From positions 75,657,569 through 75,721,568 of the forward strand of contig CM042150.1 of the NCBI GenBank assembly GCA_023376005.1: 64,000 nucleotides of DNA. Direction: 5' to 3'. This stretch comes from Doryteuthis pealeii. Its lineage: Eukaryota > Mollusca > Cephalopoda > Myopsida > Loliginidae. The notes under the pieces were generated by a model. It made no database searches. It was not told the DNA's origin and saw only the letters and a program-made list of their open reading frames with translations. Each line of letters begins with the position of its first letter. The stretch's first letter is position 1. The position numbers were made by a program, and so were the translations under genes. Of this stretch, positions 37,229 through 48,909 are shown in pieces.

Positions 37229-37460
37229 TGGATACCCATTACTCTTTTTACCACCTGTCTGTATCAGTTTTCCTGTCAGTTCTTCTGCATGGCATCTTGG
37301 AACTGCTGATTGATGTAGGTTTTTTGTGTTGACCAACACTGGTGTGTCCATGTGTTGGTTTTTGTCCTTGCTTCTCTAGGTGTGTCCAACATGTTTTTGT
37401 TCATCTTACTTGGATGGTTTGGTGTGATAGGAGGTAAGTGACCATACAGTTTGTTTCCAA
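37205..37460 (-). pseudogene. LINE 3' end, C-terminal coding remnant
   Basis: On the minus strand 'YLLSHQTIQVR' and 'TKTCWTHL' (37430-37370) are followed in a shifted frame by 'THGHTSVGQHKK' and 'CRRTDRKTDTDRW'. This fits a C-terminal block common to many invertebrate LINE proteins (tiq.rrtrhaghcw ... pthg...vgrp.kty). Several frameshifts and stops are present. The adjoining TA tract is consistent with a microsatellite-type 3' tail. Confidence 0.5.
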
Positions 37461-38344
37461 GATTTGTTCAAAGCAGCATGCAGCATCTAGCTTTTCTCTA
37501 AGAATTTTGTTAGTCAAGTGGTACAGGATTGTAGTTGCACTGCACCGCTACAGCTTATTTTATCAGAGAGATCAGATTTCCATATGAGTGATATCTTGTC
37601 TATAGCAGTCCATGATGGACTCTCCCATCCATCTCATTGTATTAGGAGCAAACAGTTTGGTTTATGATATGAACCATTGGACTACAAACACAGGTGATTA
37701 GATTATAGTGTTACAATTTATGAGTGTCATGGATTGTTGGCAGACCCTGTAGTGAGAATAAGGGCCATTAACTTTGAGATCAGGGAGTGGAAATTTACCA
37801 GTAACTGTTGGTAATCCTTGACTGCTAGAGGTGTGAATCTCATGCACCATGAGAAATACATGATAGTTTTAGTTTTTAGATTCAACCGGACTTTGGGGCA
37901 GAGAAGACATGTCCCTGCTGAGGTCGATCTCTCATCTGCATGGTGAATATAGGCTAGATAAAATAAAAGCTTGATCAAGCAACAAAAATGTCTTGTTAGT
38001 TCATTTAATTGAAAACAAATAAAGGCCAAAGCAAGGCCGTTAGTAGAAGAAGTTAGATAGAAGAACCCAACTAGACGAGATGTCAGCCAGAGAAAAGAAG
38101 AGTAAATAGAAGACAGGAACATGGCAACTGGAAGAGTTAAGATGTCAAGAAGTTATAAAGAAAACCATCTTCTCTCTCCAAGTCTCTAATCTGTCTCTCT
38201 CTCTAATCATCCGAGAACTCTCCACTCACTGTTTATACCCGATGTTAATGTGGGTATATAACAATAGTGGTGAAGGCTTACATAGGACAAGCCATACTTT
38301 TGGATAAGCTGATAACAGACCAATCAAGGCAATATTGTATCACA

Positions 38345-38560
38345 GATTCTTTTGAATAACACTTCTCAGGTTTTTCATTTCTAAATGCTTCCTTCTCCTA
38401 GACTGGTTATCTAATCAAAGCTAAGAGCCCATCTGCTCTACAAGGATCCATGACATTCCTAAAGGCATTGGTCTGAAGTGAATCCAAAAGCCTCGTCCAG
38501 CATTTAAACTTAGCTTCTTGTGTCCATTTCCTTATGACAATAATCTTTGTGCCATGAATA
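38345..38560 (-). repeat. tRNA-derived SINE, family A
   Basis: Minus-strand copy with 'ccttctcctagactggttat', 'attggtctgaagtgaat' and 'cttatgacaataatc'. Confidence 0.75.
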
Positions 38561-39034
38561 TATATACAGAGAGAGAAGGAAAAAAAACATTTGGTGAGAG
38601 CAAATTTGATAAAACTTAAAAGCAACTCCAAATCTATCTATTCAAAATCTTGCATTAGCCTGTAGAAAGAAATGAATAAGAGATGCTTTGTAATTGTGAA
38701 TGGCAGACATCTGGTGGGGGTCTGCGGAAAGAAAATAAGCATCTTGAATTTATCTGATGAAATAACATACTAAGCATCAAGCCAAGAAGGCTTGTCATAT
38801 GAACAAGAGAGTATTGTAAGGTGCTGTAGAAAAGACTTTTTCTACCTTAAAGTCAATCAAATATGATCAGTTACATCAATAACTGCAACTGTAATAAGCT
38901 AAATAAAGATAAATAATAAAGGATGTAACAATGCAGAAAGTTCCTCTTAGCCAATCTGCTCAAAGATGGTTAGAATGTTATGAAGTGAGTAAAAGATATA
39001 AACATTCTCTAGGAAGTTGATGTATAACAAACAC

Positions 39035-39040
<6 letters not shown>

Positions 39041-39086
<46 letters not shown>
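39041..39086. repeat. (TA)n microsatellite
   Basis: Long TA run followed by a GAA-rich tract to about 39112. Confidence 0.95.
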
Positions 39087-39089
<3 letters not shown>

Positions 39090-39602
39090 GAAGAAGAAAA
39101 GAAGAAGAAGAAATCAAAAAGCAAGAATTGGTCATAAGATCAGTCTGCTCAAATATCTTTGTATATAAGATGTTTTTTTTTTTGTTTCTATTTATTTCTG
39201 CACTTACCACAAACTCCTTCCTCCCCTTGCTTTATTCCCTTTTCACTTTAGCTCATTGGTTTTCCTCTACCTACCCCCTCAATCCTTTTCTTCTGGACAG
39301 CACATCATCACACAGACTTTTGTCCCATCCTATAATTGTATCAATATTTCCTTTTGTAGCATGAACTTTTATTTTCATTTATATTTTATATATATATATA
39401 TATAATATAATAAATATAAATATAATATACCAAACTTGTTGGTAAATCCTCGCGATGAGAAAAAACCCAGCAAATAGTTTGATTGTAAAAATATACTACC
39501 AACATCACCCGGGTAGAAAAAAATTTTTGGAAAAAAAGAAAAGACCAAGATAATCGTACCAACCAAAAATAATCTATTGGTACAATATTCGGCCAAAAGA
39601 AA

Positions 39603-39608
<6 letters not shown>

Positions 39609-39638
<30 letters not shown>
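39609..39638. repeat. (TA)n microsatellite
   Basis: TA run upstream of the hammerhead-bearing hairpin; a second lies just after it. Confidence 0.9.
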
Positions 39639-39641
<3 letters not shown>

Positions 39642-39719
39642 GATATATATATTCATACAAAACCGCCAGGAAACTAAAGCTAATAAGTAAAAAGTGCTCA
39701 ATACCTAAGTAGAGCAAAT

Positions 39720-39841
39720 AATAAAGATAAATCTAATGAGTCAGATAAACCTACTAAAGTAGGTTTATCGAATCTTAGCCCTGAAGAGCACTAAGCGAAA
39801 CTTTTAGTAGGTTTATCTGACTCATTAGATTTATCTTTATT
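39720..39841 (+). ncRNA. Hammerhead-ribozyme-like hairpin
   Basis: A perfect 39-base inverted repeat (39720-39758 with 39803-39841) encloses a complete hammerhead core: GUA at 39759-39761, stem I GGUU.A/U.UAGCC closing at 39762 and 39780, CUGAAGA at 39781-39787, stem II GC-ACUAA-GC at 39788-39796 and GAAA at 39797-39800. With the long arms as stem III, cleavage would fall after 39761. A second GUA-GGUUUAUC at 39807 allows a type I fold instead, with a 2-bp stem III and cleavage after 39809. All invariant core positions are present. It is flanked by (TA)n tracts. Self-cleavage is not shown by sequence alone. Confidence 0.55.
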
Positions 39842-39844
39842 CTT

Positions 39845-39845
<1 letters not shown>

Positions 39846-39882
<37 letters not shown>
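39846..39882. repeat. (TA)n microsatellite
   Basis: TA run immediately after the right arm of the hairpin. Confidence 0.95.
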
Positions 39883-39887
<5 letters not shown>

Positions 39888-40039
39888 GTCATAAGTAATC
39901 AGCCAATTAAAAACAACATAATAAGAAGCAAACATTTATTTTTAAAAATTAATTTGAAATGAAATACAGTTAACTATTATATAAAGATTGAGATGTTTTG
40001 TATTGTTTAATATGATTGAATTCCTATTCTTCTCCTCCA

Positions 40040-40041
<2 letters not shown>

Positions 40042-40076
<35 letters not shown>
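40042..40076. repeat. (TA)n microsatellite
   Basis: Uninterrupted TA run. Confidence 0.95.
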
Positions 40077-40081
<5 letters not shown>

Positions 40082-40305
40082 TTTGTAATTTGCTTGAAGC
40101 ATTGTGTATATATTGGTTTGTTGGTTGGTTTTGAAGGCTGTCACAATCCGAGTGTAAAGAAAAAAGAAGGTAACTATGATGTTTTTTGTTAACCTGTCAT
40201 TTAATTCTCAATATTTCGGGAAGAAATTCCCATCCTCAGAAGAATACTGGAACTGAAGTTGTCCTAGCGGCTGCTAGATTCGTTCTGTCTTGGTTCTTCC
40301 AAATT

Positions 40306-40435
40306 CTGTGTGTATGTGTATGGTTGGGGTGCTTGCTTATGTGTGTGTTTGTGTGTATAAGTGTGTGTGTGCGCGTGCTTGTGTGTGTAAATGTAAGCGT
40401 ATGTGTGTGTGCGTGGTGCTTATGTCTGTGTGTCT
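40306..40435 (+). repeat. GT-rich low-complexity tract
   Basis: Interrupted TGTG repeats over about 130 bases. Overlapping frames rich in Cys and Val arise from it and are not genes. Confidence 0.85.
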
Positions 40436-41436
40436 GATCATTTCTTTTTATTTTATTTTATTATTATTCCAGATTTGATTCGCCTCTAAGCAAGGTTTTA
40501 TTTTTATTTTATTTTATTTATTTTTTTTGTTTGTTTGCTTATTAACAGGATCATCTTAAGGATGATCCTTTTATAGTGTAACTTTCTGGTCTCATGGAAC
40601 ATACTTTAAATTAGAATAATTCATTTTAATTTATAATTGAGATTTTTTAATATAAGGTAAAAAGAACAAATTATGGAATCAATAAATTATGAAGAAAAAA
40701 TTATAAACCTTGAATGTATTTTATTGCCCATCTCCTTATTCTTATGACATTCTTTGAGGCATGGACTAATGAAAAAAAATTTTTTCATTAAACTGTTTCC
40801 AGCTTTATCAAATAGCATTTGACAGACTGAAGATTTGTTATGGACAATTTTTAAATTTCTACCATTAAGATTTGGACTGTTTACATTGAGTTGATATGCC
40901 TTTCTTAAAGAAAAGCTTTCACTTTGCTCAATCAGAAGCATTGTCATCCGTAAAAATCATCAAAATATATTTTTTACTGATGAAATTAGAAATTTGCCCA
41001 AAATTTGAATGTACACTTCTGTATTTACTGTTGATGTAATTATTGCCATCACCCCTGGTCCTTTACTTGATATTGTAGAGTTCCTAGCACCCTTCCATCA
41101 CTCTACCAGATGGTCTGTCACATAGCCTTAAATAGTCTATGATTAAGGACTTCAACTGTTGATTTCTTGAAAGTGTTTTATCCTTTTCCCATTATTTCAA
41201 GTGAAATTTGTAAAAAAATCCTGCAGAAAAGTAGAATTAGGGGACCAACTTTTTGCTCTGGCAAAGGTTTGCCAGGAAAATCAACTGCTGAAAATAAATC
41301 TGTTTATTTCTTATTGAGTTCCACAGAATTAGATCATTCAAAAACAGATATGACAGGTTTCCCACCTGCTCATAAATAGATTCCCTTGATAGGGAGTTAT
41401 TCTTGTTGGTAATTATATCATTTCTATATCACTTTC

Positions 41437-41449
41437 TCTCTCTCTCTCT

Positions 41450-41481
<32 letters not shown>

Positions 41482-41497
41482 CACACACACATTCACT

Positions 41498-41558
<61 letters not shown>
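41437..41558. repeat. Compound CT/TA/CA microsatellite
   Basis: CT run, TA run, CA tract and a second TA run of about 58 bases in succession. Confidence 0.9.
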
Positions 41559-41559
<1 letters not shown>

Positions 41560-41599
41560 TATGTGCATATGTGCACTCCTAGGAAACTTTAGACTTTAT

Positions 41600-41895
41600 G
41601 GGCTGTTCAAATCCTTGACAAGGCTTTTTGACTTTCGTTTCTCGTTAATGACCTTGTGAAAGGGAAGAATCCACCACTTTTACCTCCAGCTATGCATAAA
41701 CAGTAGAACAGACTGGGATTGCTAACCCTGTTAGGTCAACTGGCTTAGGAGAATGAAAAACTATGAATTCAAAACCTGAGGAGTGTTTTGCAGTAGAATC
41801 ACACTTTTTGAACAAGAAAATAGAACAGCCTCATCCAGGATAGGAACTCTGGTCATCAAATCCATTTCCTTACAATAATAACAATTATGCCATGC

Positions 41896-41900
<5 letters not shown>
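41600..41900 (-). repeat. tRNA-derived SINE, family A
   Basis: Minus-strand copy with 'tttacctccagctatgca', 'acagcctcatccaggat' and 'tccatttccttacaataata'. Its head end runs into the (TA)n palindrome at 41880-41975. Confidence 0.75.
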
Positions 41901-41955
<55 letters not shown>

Positions 41956-41975
41956 GCATGACATAATTAACAGAT
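41880..41975. repeat. (TA)n palindrome with unique arms
   Basis: 'aattatgccatgcattat' lies before and its inverted partner 'ataatgcatgacataatt' after a TA run of about 52 bases. Only one base differs between the arms. The structure repeats the design of 7001-7136. Confidence 0.7.
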
Positions 41976-42051
41976 CGAAACACTGCAGTGTCGGCTAATA
42001 AACTTCCCACTCATTATATTTAAACCTGTGTTTTTTTCAAATTTCTCACTA

Positions 42052-42097
<46 letters not shown>

Positions 42098-42529
42098 TTC
42101 GTATCTGTTTTCTAAACTATATTTGTAAGAATAAGTTTTTTTCTTGCAAATCAAGTCAGTTGGTCTTATTGAGGACTTCTACCCAAAGTAGATTGCAAAT
42201 ATTTTATTTCGGTAGACATGTCAGATACATTGACACCTGGTCAGACATGTCAAAGACTAATAAATCAGTTTTTCACCTGAAGCTATTATTGACTTATTTC
42301 AGTCAATCATTTGAACTAGTAGTTTTTCTCAGTTGATTTGAACTATGATAAAAATTTATTTCACACATCTTCCTAGACAAACTAGAAAAAGTAATTGCAT
42401 AAAGAATCAAATTGTTTGTTTATCCAATAAAAATAATAGTTGAGTTGAGAAAGAAAATACATACAGACTCTTTTTCAGCGATGATATATGCATGTCATTT
42501 ATAATGTCAACATGATATTGTTGACAATC

Positions 42530-43138
42530 TTTAGTTTAACTGCCCTGTCGACTGAGGCGTTAGAATGCACCAACTGCACCTCTGCAGAGGGGTAAGACTC
42601 CTCCAATGGGGCCACCTGTTGGCCGTGGGTGTCGACCCGTGATGCTTAAGGTGAATGAGCCCAGGTGGATGAGTAGTTCATGACATGCAATACTCCACTT
42701 TGGTCCTATCTTGGGCTAGACGGGCGGTCGGAGAGGCCCCCTCCGATCAATCGGCTGGTCACGTCAAGCCCTAGCACCTATAGGATTTTCCCAACCCTAT
42801 TGCCCTTATGGCAAGCCCCAACCCCTTTTTATCATATGGGTGCTAGAAGGCGGTGGCTGTGGGTCTACATGTCCTGGGAATGACGTTAAACTCTATCTGA
42901 TGGTGAGGTTCCAGTTCTGGAGCTCTGGGGAATGTGGAGCACCTCTTCATCACCATTGCTCCCTGGTCCACTCTGACCCGGAGTGGTAGTACCTGTTAGG
43001 GTCCCATCTATGGGTTAAATAGAAAAATGTATTTATAAAAAAATTGTATTATCCATTAAGAATTGATTTATTTCAAAACTTTATCGGCATTAAATGACCC
43101 ACTGAGGTTGATATGCCGTAAAACAAAACAAAACAAAA
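42530..43138 (+). repeat. Interspersed repeat family B, longest copy
   Basis: GC-rich element with 'cctctgcagaggggtaag', 'gggcggtcggagaggcc', 'tggctggtcacg', 'gtcctgggaatgacgtta' and the 3' end 'gttgatatgccgtaaaac' plus an AAAAC tail. The 67-codon frame at 42680-42883 is not supported as a protein. The shared 'ggttgatatgc' with the LINE tail at 52733 suggests the element borrows LINE machinery. Confidence 0.8.
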
Positions 43139-43204
43139 ACAATCTTTAGTTTAAATGAAGTTATACCAGTTTTCACAATCAATAGACTAATAATAATTAA
43201 TAGA

Positions 43205-43390
43205 TGCTAATGCCCTTGGGAAAGGCATGGATCAAGCTGTTCTCACCCCATCTATGGATAAATAGTAAGGCAGACTGAATTCTTTAGCCTTGGTTAGGTA
43301 ACCAGTCTAGGAGTAGGAAAATTCTGAATTCAAACCTGCTTAAAAATTGACTTTGTATTACATTCTGCTTATGGCAGGGGGGGGGGGTAA
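43205..43390 (+). repeat. tRNA-derived SINE, family A
   Basis: Plus-strand copy with 'atctatggataaatagtaag', 'accagtctaggagtaggaaa' and the terminal 'gcaggggggggg' near the end. Confidence 0.75.
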
Positions 43391-43394
43391 GTGC

Positions 43395-43532
43395 ATACTT
43401 TTGTTTTGTTTTGTTTTATGGCATATCAACCTCAGTGGGTCATTTAATGCCGATAAATTTTTGAAATAAATCAATTCTTAATGGATAATACAATTTTTTA
43501 TAAATACATTTGTCTATTTAACCCATAGATGG
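43395..43532 (-). repeat. Interspersed repeat family B, 3' half, inverted
   Basis: Nearly identical to the 3' end of the plus-strand copy at 43005-43138, but inverted about 260 bases away, with a SINE between them. Confidence 0.8.
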
Positions 43533-44510
43533 GATAGTGCATACTTGACCCAGTGCGTAGGTGAAGAACACTGATGTAAAATCTATGACCCAAGAACTTT
43601 GTTGTCACTGTCCCAGCTTGCGAGGCCATGGCAGATTAAGTCTCAGGGGTAAACGGTCGTGCCAGTTCAGTGCACACTGCACTTTACCTAAAAACTACAC
43701 TGCACAGGCTCAAAGGACACATCCATATCTATCAATCCTTTCAAGTTCTGTTGTTAAAGGTCAACAGTGGATAAAAACTGGAAGCTGCAGTCTCAGTCCT
43801 GCATGCAAGCAGTTTAAGATATTGGTTAACTGATGTTGACCCGAGGATGTTAATATTGTCAGCAATCAACTGGTTTCTTCTCATGTGGTCGAACAACAAG
43901 GAAGAAGAGGTACACATGTGACTGTAAGGGTGTGAAAGGTCTAAATATAGCATGTTGGAATATTAGAACCATGTTAAACACTGTTGTCTTGTGGTCGTCC
44001 AGAATTTATCCCACTTTAATTGCACATGAACTGCCAAGACTGAATACTGACAGTGCTGCACTCAATGAAATCCCTTTTCCAGAGGAAGGTAGCTTGGCAC
44101 TGGATGTACACTCTACTGGTCAGCTGCAGAGAGATGCCTTTCAGGTGTGGGCTTCATGGTCAGCTATTCCATTGCTTCTAAGCTTGAAAAATCAGTCAAC
44201 AGGTTATTCTGACCAAATTATCTCTATGCACCGCTCACTGAGTAATCAACAATATTCCTCACTCTTCAGTGTGTACTCCATAACTCTTCAAGCGGTTCCT
44301 GCTGAGAATTAAGTTTTACTCTGATCTATGCAGTCTCCTACGAGACATCCTTGCAAATGCAAAGGTTATAATCCAACAAAGTGAGCAGAGGGGAGAATGT
44401 GGTAGATTATGAAATGACTCAGCTGTTCTAGGACACAATCATTTAAGTTGCATGAAGACCAGTGTACCCAAGTCAGAATTGGCAGTGACCTCTCAGAGCT
44501 CTTCTTGATC

Positions 44511-44620
44511 ATGGAGCCAACAGTGCCTGGTTACTGGCAGTTTCTCATCTATATGATGTTCTTTGGTCTGAAAAACACATAGACGAGAAACTGTGAGTAA
44601 CCAGGTGCCATTGACTCCAT
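44511..44620. repeat. Inverted repeat inside the LINE remnant
   Basis: 'gcctggttactggcagtttc' and its imperfect reverse partner 'gaaactgtgagtaaccaggt' form arms of about 45 bases around a 20-base centre. The LINE endonuclease text is thus present once forward and once backward. Confidence 0.75.
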
Positions 44621-44707
44621 GACCACCCTACCTGAACTTAAGTATAAATTCTCTATCAATGATATTGAGCAGTATTTATTTATAAAAATAGCACCTCCAT
44701 TATCTAT

Positions 44708-44710
<3 letters not shown>

Positions 44711-44755
<45 letters not shown>

Positions 44756-44759
44756 TAAC
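44711..44759. repeat. (TA)n microsatellite
   Basis: TA run; the partner in the right arm is at 63204-63241 with an extra interruption. Confidence 0.95.
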
Positions 44760-45750
44760 ATTTTTCTGACTTTTCAGGCTTCCATACCTTAAAAGAAAGA
44801 ACATTTAAAAGAAAGAAGTATAGCACTAATTTGTCTTCACCCTCATCAGCATGATGCTCAAACAGACCACAGATCTTGAGGATGGGGAAAGTGTCTACAT
44901 TAGATACTATTCAATATCTGACAATTACAGGCCCACATGAAGACTCTGGAGCAACTGATCTGAGATCTTAGGTTTGCCGACAATGCTGCTTTTGTTACCC
45001 ACACAGAAATAGTGTTGCAGCACACCCCTTCCTATTTAACAGAGGTTCTCATCTCTTTGGGCTAAAAGTGAGTTTAAAGGAGATGGAGGTACTCCATCAT
45101 GTTGTCTCCTCCTCTAAAAACACCCAAGAGACTATTCTCAAGGACAAAAAGTGCAGCTAAAATAACTGCAACACTGTGCCATCAAACCCTGATCAGACCT
45201 TTAGCTGCAGCCGCTGAGACCACGCCTGGCTGTCCTGCATTAGGCTTGTCAGCCACGAACATGCCTGTAAAGTCGGTCATTGATCGTCATTCACAAAGTC
45301 CCACCATTATTATTATATGTATATACATGTGTGTCTTGCATAAAAAATGAGTTTTCTAAAATAGAGATACCAGAATTTTATTATTCTTTGTGAAACATTA
45401 TTGCCGTCAAAATAAGTTTTATTGGGTATTATTTATTACTAAATTCAATGGCATTGAAACTGTAACTGAAATGTAATTGCAACACCTCTGTAAATGAATA
45501 TCTATTTTTTGACTACTATATATTCACAATGTTTTGTTACAGAGTTTCAATACTGTAGATCTTAGTAACAATTAATACTTAATAATATCAAATATATATT
45601 TGATTGTATAATGTTACACCAGACATGATAAAGTCCTTTCTTTGTCTGAGAAGAAAATTAACTCTTAATAAAAACAGTTATTAGGAGTTTACCTCTTTAG
45701 GAGCAACTCTTTTTCTCTCTCTCTACACACACACATGCACACCTATATAT

Positions 45751-46271
45751 TAGGGTGAGTAAAAAAGTAATGCCATTTTATTCATTTCGTGTGAAGTTTT
45801 TTCTTTTATAAAACTAAGGCCTACATTGAGATCCTAACAAGGCTCAGAACAAGAATCCGATGAGTAAGACCCAACTTTCCAATTGACAATGTCCTCCTTC
45901 TGCATGACAATGCTTGACCACACACAAACATCAGGGCAAGGGGAAAAATCGCCTCATATGGGTGGACAACTCTACTGCATTCTCCATACTCACCAGATTT
46001 TGTGCCTTCAAACTATCATTTCTTTGGCCCCATGAAATAGGGTTCGAGAGGCAAACATTATTCCAATGATGAGGAAGTGAAATCTGTAGTGAAGAAGTGG
46101 CTCAAATAACAGTCAACAGAATTTTACAGGGCAGGGGAGGGGGACTATGTGGAGAAGTAGGAATGTGATCCACAGAGGATGAACTTCATTTTGATATATG
46201 ATACATGTCCCTATGTTGGTAATTATACCTTTCCTAAACAAAATGGCATTACTTTTTGACTCAGCCTCGTA
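45751..46271 (+). mobile_element. Internally deleted mariner transposon
   Basis: Inverted ends 'gagtaaaaaagtaatgccat' (left) and, in reverse, 'gagtcaaaaagtaatgccat' (right) bound about 520 bases, with TA at both edges. The interior encodes the C-terminal third of a mariner transposase: 'DNVLLLHDNA', 'SPYSPDFVPSNYHFFGPMK' and 'YSNDEEVKSVVKKWL'. The second and third catalytic aspartates sit in HDNA and SPDF. The N-terminal two thirds, including the first aspartate, are missing and several stops interrupt the rest, so the copy cannot move itself. Confidence 0.85.
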
Positions 46272-46922
46272 TATATATCCTGTCTGATGATTGTCACATG
46301 ATACTTAGGGTCACATTGAGAGAAATTATAGTATTGTAAATAATCGTTTTTGATTATGAATATACAGAAACATTTTTCTCTGGGTTTCTGAAATGAGGAA
46401 TTATTTTCACTCTATGAGTTTTTCCCACCAATTTTAACTGGTGGTTTTTCACTGAAGGTTGAGTGACTGCATGTCTTATCAAGTCACCAGGATTCTTCTA
46501 AGTTTTCTATCTCTTCTTAAGAGTGCTGTGGTCTGAATTCTCAATCTTTCCTAACTCTAGTTCCTCTAATATTTTTTCCAGATCTTTGGGGACTGTTCCA
46601 AGAAAACTGACTACAATTGGTATCCCCATCATTCATTCAGTATTATGTTGCTTTTCCCATGGCAAAATTCATTTGTGTATTTTTAAGACATGAATGGAAA
46701 TAAATTACCATAAATATGTTTCTGTATTCATGCATTTTTTTTTTGTGTGTATGTGAGTAAAATTACAATCTTAGCTTAGTCTGGCACAAGGCCTGATTTA
46801 TTTTAGTCTTTGTTTTATTTTTAAGTTTTGAATTATTATTGAAATTTTATTTCAAAGAAATTATTGAAATTTTATTTCAAAGAATACAAAACTTTCATTA
46901 AAGTTGACTTCATTTTTTTCAG

Positions 46923-46999
46923 TGCCTTCACCAAATGTGGAAATGAAGAGAAAGGAAAAATTAACATAAAGGACAAAATTCTTCACAAAATTAGTCAAG
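46923..46999 (+). CDS. ADAM17: ADAM17 cysteine-switch exon
   Basis: A 77-base exon preceded by 'catttttttcag' and followed by 'gtaataa'. After one leading base it encodes AFTKCGNEEKGK then INIKDKILHKISQ. The KCG motif corresponds to the cysteine-switch region of the ADAM17 prodomain (human PKVCGY), whose cysteine holds the zinc site inactive until the prodomain is cut off. It ends one base into a codon, which joins exactly to the exon at 48910. The first base requires that the missing preceding exon end two bases into a codon. A second copy, inverted and damaged, is at 60982-61056. Confidence 0.82.
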
Positions 47000-47121
47000 G
47001 TAATAAAATATTTTGACATGAGTTTTGTTGGCTATGGTGGTATCTTGACTTTTACCACCAATTGATTTAAAACTGATACAAATTGAAACAATCTTTGCCA
47101 TTTAAATTAGTATAATTTCAA

Positions 47122-47345
47122 TGTGCTCATGGTGTAATGGTTATCCCTGTAAGAATTGGACTTGGCTACCTGAATTCCAATCTTGAATAAGGTTGTTGCA
47201 TTTCACATAGCACTAATACTCTTGGGAAGAGTATTAATCCCTCCAGCTATAGGTAAATAGTAGGGCAGATGGGGCTTTTTAAATTTGATATGGCAACTGG
47301 TCTAGAAGAAATAAAACTTTAAATTCAAACTAGTTGTAGACCTGG
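47122..47345 (+). repeat. tRNA-derived SINE, family A, with head
   Basis: The clearest copy of the tRNA-like head: A box 'tggtgtaatgg' near 47131 and a B-box-like 'gaattccaatc' near 47173. The body follows with 'aggtaaatagtagggcag' and 'ggtctagaagaaat'. It lies in the intron between two ADAM17 exons. A mirror copy is at 60640-60860. Confidence 0.85.
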
Positions 47346-48909
47346 AGAGGGATGGGCTCCTCTAGTCTATTCTTGCCCAAGGCATGAGTAGTGCCCCTAA
47401 AACCAAACCAGGACCATAAATGAAATTTAAAAAAATATAAAAAATATTCAGTAAATCTATTTCTGGCTCATATAATAAAAGAAAATTAAAATAATTTATA
47501 ATGAAATAATTGCTTTGAACAAATAACATCAGAATCCAATGATAATTGAGAGCAACAAAAATCAAGATAACATGAATGTATATTAATTTTAAGTTAACTG
47601 CTCAGAGGTTGATAAAAGAATAATTTAGAAGATTTAGAGCTTTGAGGATTACTTACCTATTTTATTTATGTATGCATATACTACAACAGGTTCCCAGAAC
47701 CTTTACTCTGTATGTTAGGTTTAATTATTTTAATTTAGATGCTAACAATAAAATATAAAAAGGGAAACAAAAAGTGATAGAGAAATTGTGTAGTAAGACA
47801 TTTTTCTTTTTTTTTCATTAATATGAAAAGTTTGTCAGAGTTTTTGACAAATATAAAAATCAAAAACTTTAGAACAATTTTTCCCAACTTTATTTGGGAA
47901 AGGATAAAAATGAACAGATCTCTAACACATAAATACTCTACTATTTTTTTGTCTGTCATTTCTTGTTTTATCAGTGTCTAAATCAAATTTCAACAGACTT
48001 TAATTTTTATCTAAGTAGAAATTTTTATCAAATCCTACAGTAAGCCAGTTTATGAATATTTTGTAAAAATGCTTTCATAAATTGAAATTCATAGAAGATA
48101 GAATATAATACACATTGGATGTATTGAGAAAAATCAATGCAAAACAAAGTAGAATGTCATTGCTTATATACATGGGTAGAACAATTCAAAATATAAATAT
48201 TATTTTCTATAAATTTTACACCTAAACTAAAAACTGAATACAATTAAATCTTGTCTTTCACAAGGTGAACAATTTGAAAACTAAATACTATTTTATTTTT
48301 TTAAATTTCATAACGGAACTAAGAACTCAATATAGTTGAAACCTTGACTTTAACAAGTTAAACAATTAAAAAACTAAATATTATTTTCTATAAATTTATC
48401 ACCTAAAATTATAGCTGAGTAAAGTTGATATTTGAATTTTGTAGCTTTAACTTCCACAGATTTAATTATTTGCAAGTTTGCCATCAATTATATTTTTTTT
48501 ATAGTTTTAAATGTAAATGCAGAAAATCGCTGACAACTCACATACAGTTTTCTACAAGATTTAAACTAAAATTATTTTTACTGTAGAAAATCTGTCTTTC
48601 CATTATAGTGTCTCTCTCAATTGAGCTACAAAAGATTTATCGTCAACAGAGGATAAATCAAATCATATTGAATTACTCTACATAATTGTTGATAACTGTG
48701 CCATATTTGATGCTATTATTATTAACATTCTAATAGCATTATTAGTAGTAATATTATTTTGAGAAATGATTATAGCAGTCAAAATATACTGGACTATACA
48801 GGAAAAATAAAGAATAACTTTATATACTTGTATTTTCAGATAATAAAGATATGCTTTTTGAATATTGCATCTCAATTCAATTTGAATTTTGTTGTTTTTC
48901 TCATTTCAG
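47346..48909. other. ADAM17 intron, non-coding
   Basis: AT-rich intron with homopolymer runs. No further exon is needed here, because flanking exons join in phase. Confidence 0.7.

Larger units (their letters stand above)
43555..45330 (+). pseudogene. RTE-type LINE remnant (endonuclease and RT pieces)
   Basis: An ORF at 43932-44312 begins GLNIACWNIRTML, the start of an apurinic-type endonuclease domain (usually CWNVRTLL), and continues with 'EIPFPEEGS' and 'FSVYSITLQA' where intact copies have SE.R.PEEG and SVYAPTL. The domain is then broken. After a TA run, 44840-45100 gives reverse-transcriptase text: 'FTLISMMLKQ', then 'RFADNAA' where the active site should read FADD, then 'VSLKEMEVLHH'. 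The end encodes a zinc-finger-like 'FSCSR.DHA.LSCIRLVSHE' block. Relatives are often labelled craniofacial development protein 2-like. The element is dead; its first part has also lost an internal segment. Confidence 0.72.

Noticed and set aside
37727..38122. 131-codon minus-strand frame
   Set aside because: No domain recognised and no splice support; probably chance.
40186..40478. Cysteine- and valine-rich small proteins
   Set aside because: They come from the GT-rich low-complexity tract in two frames.
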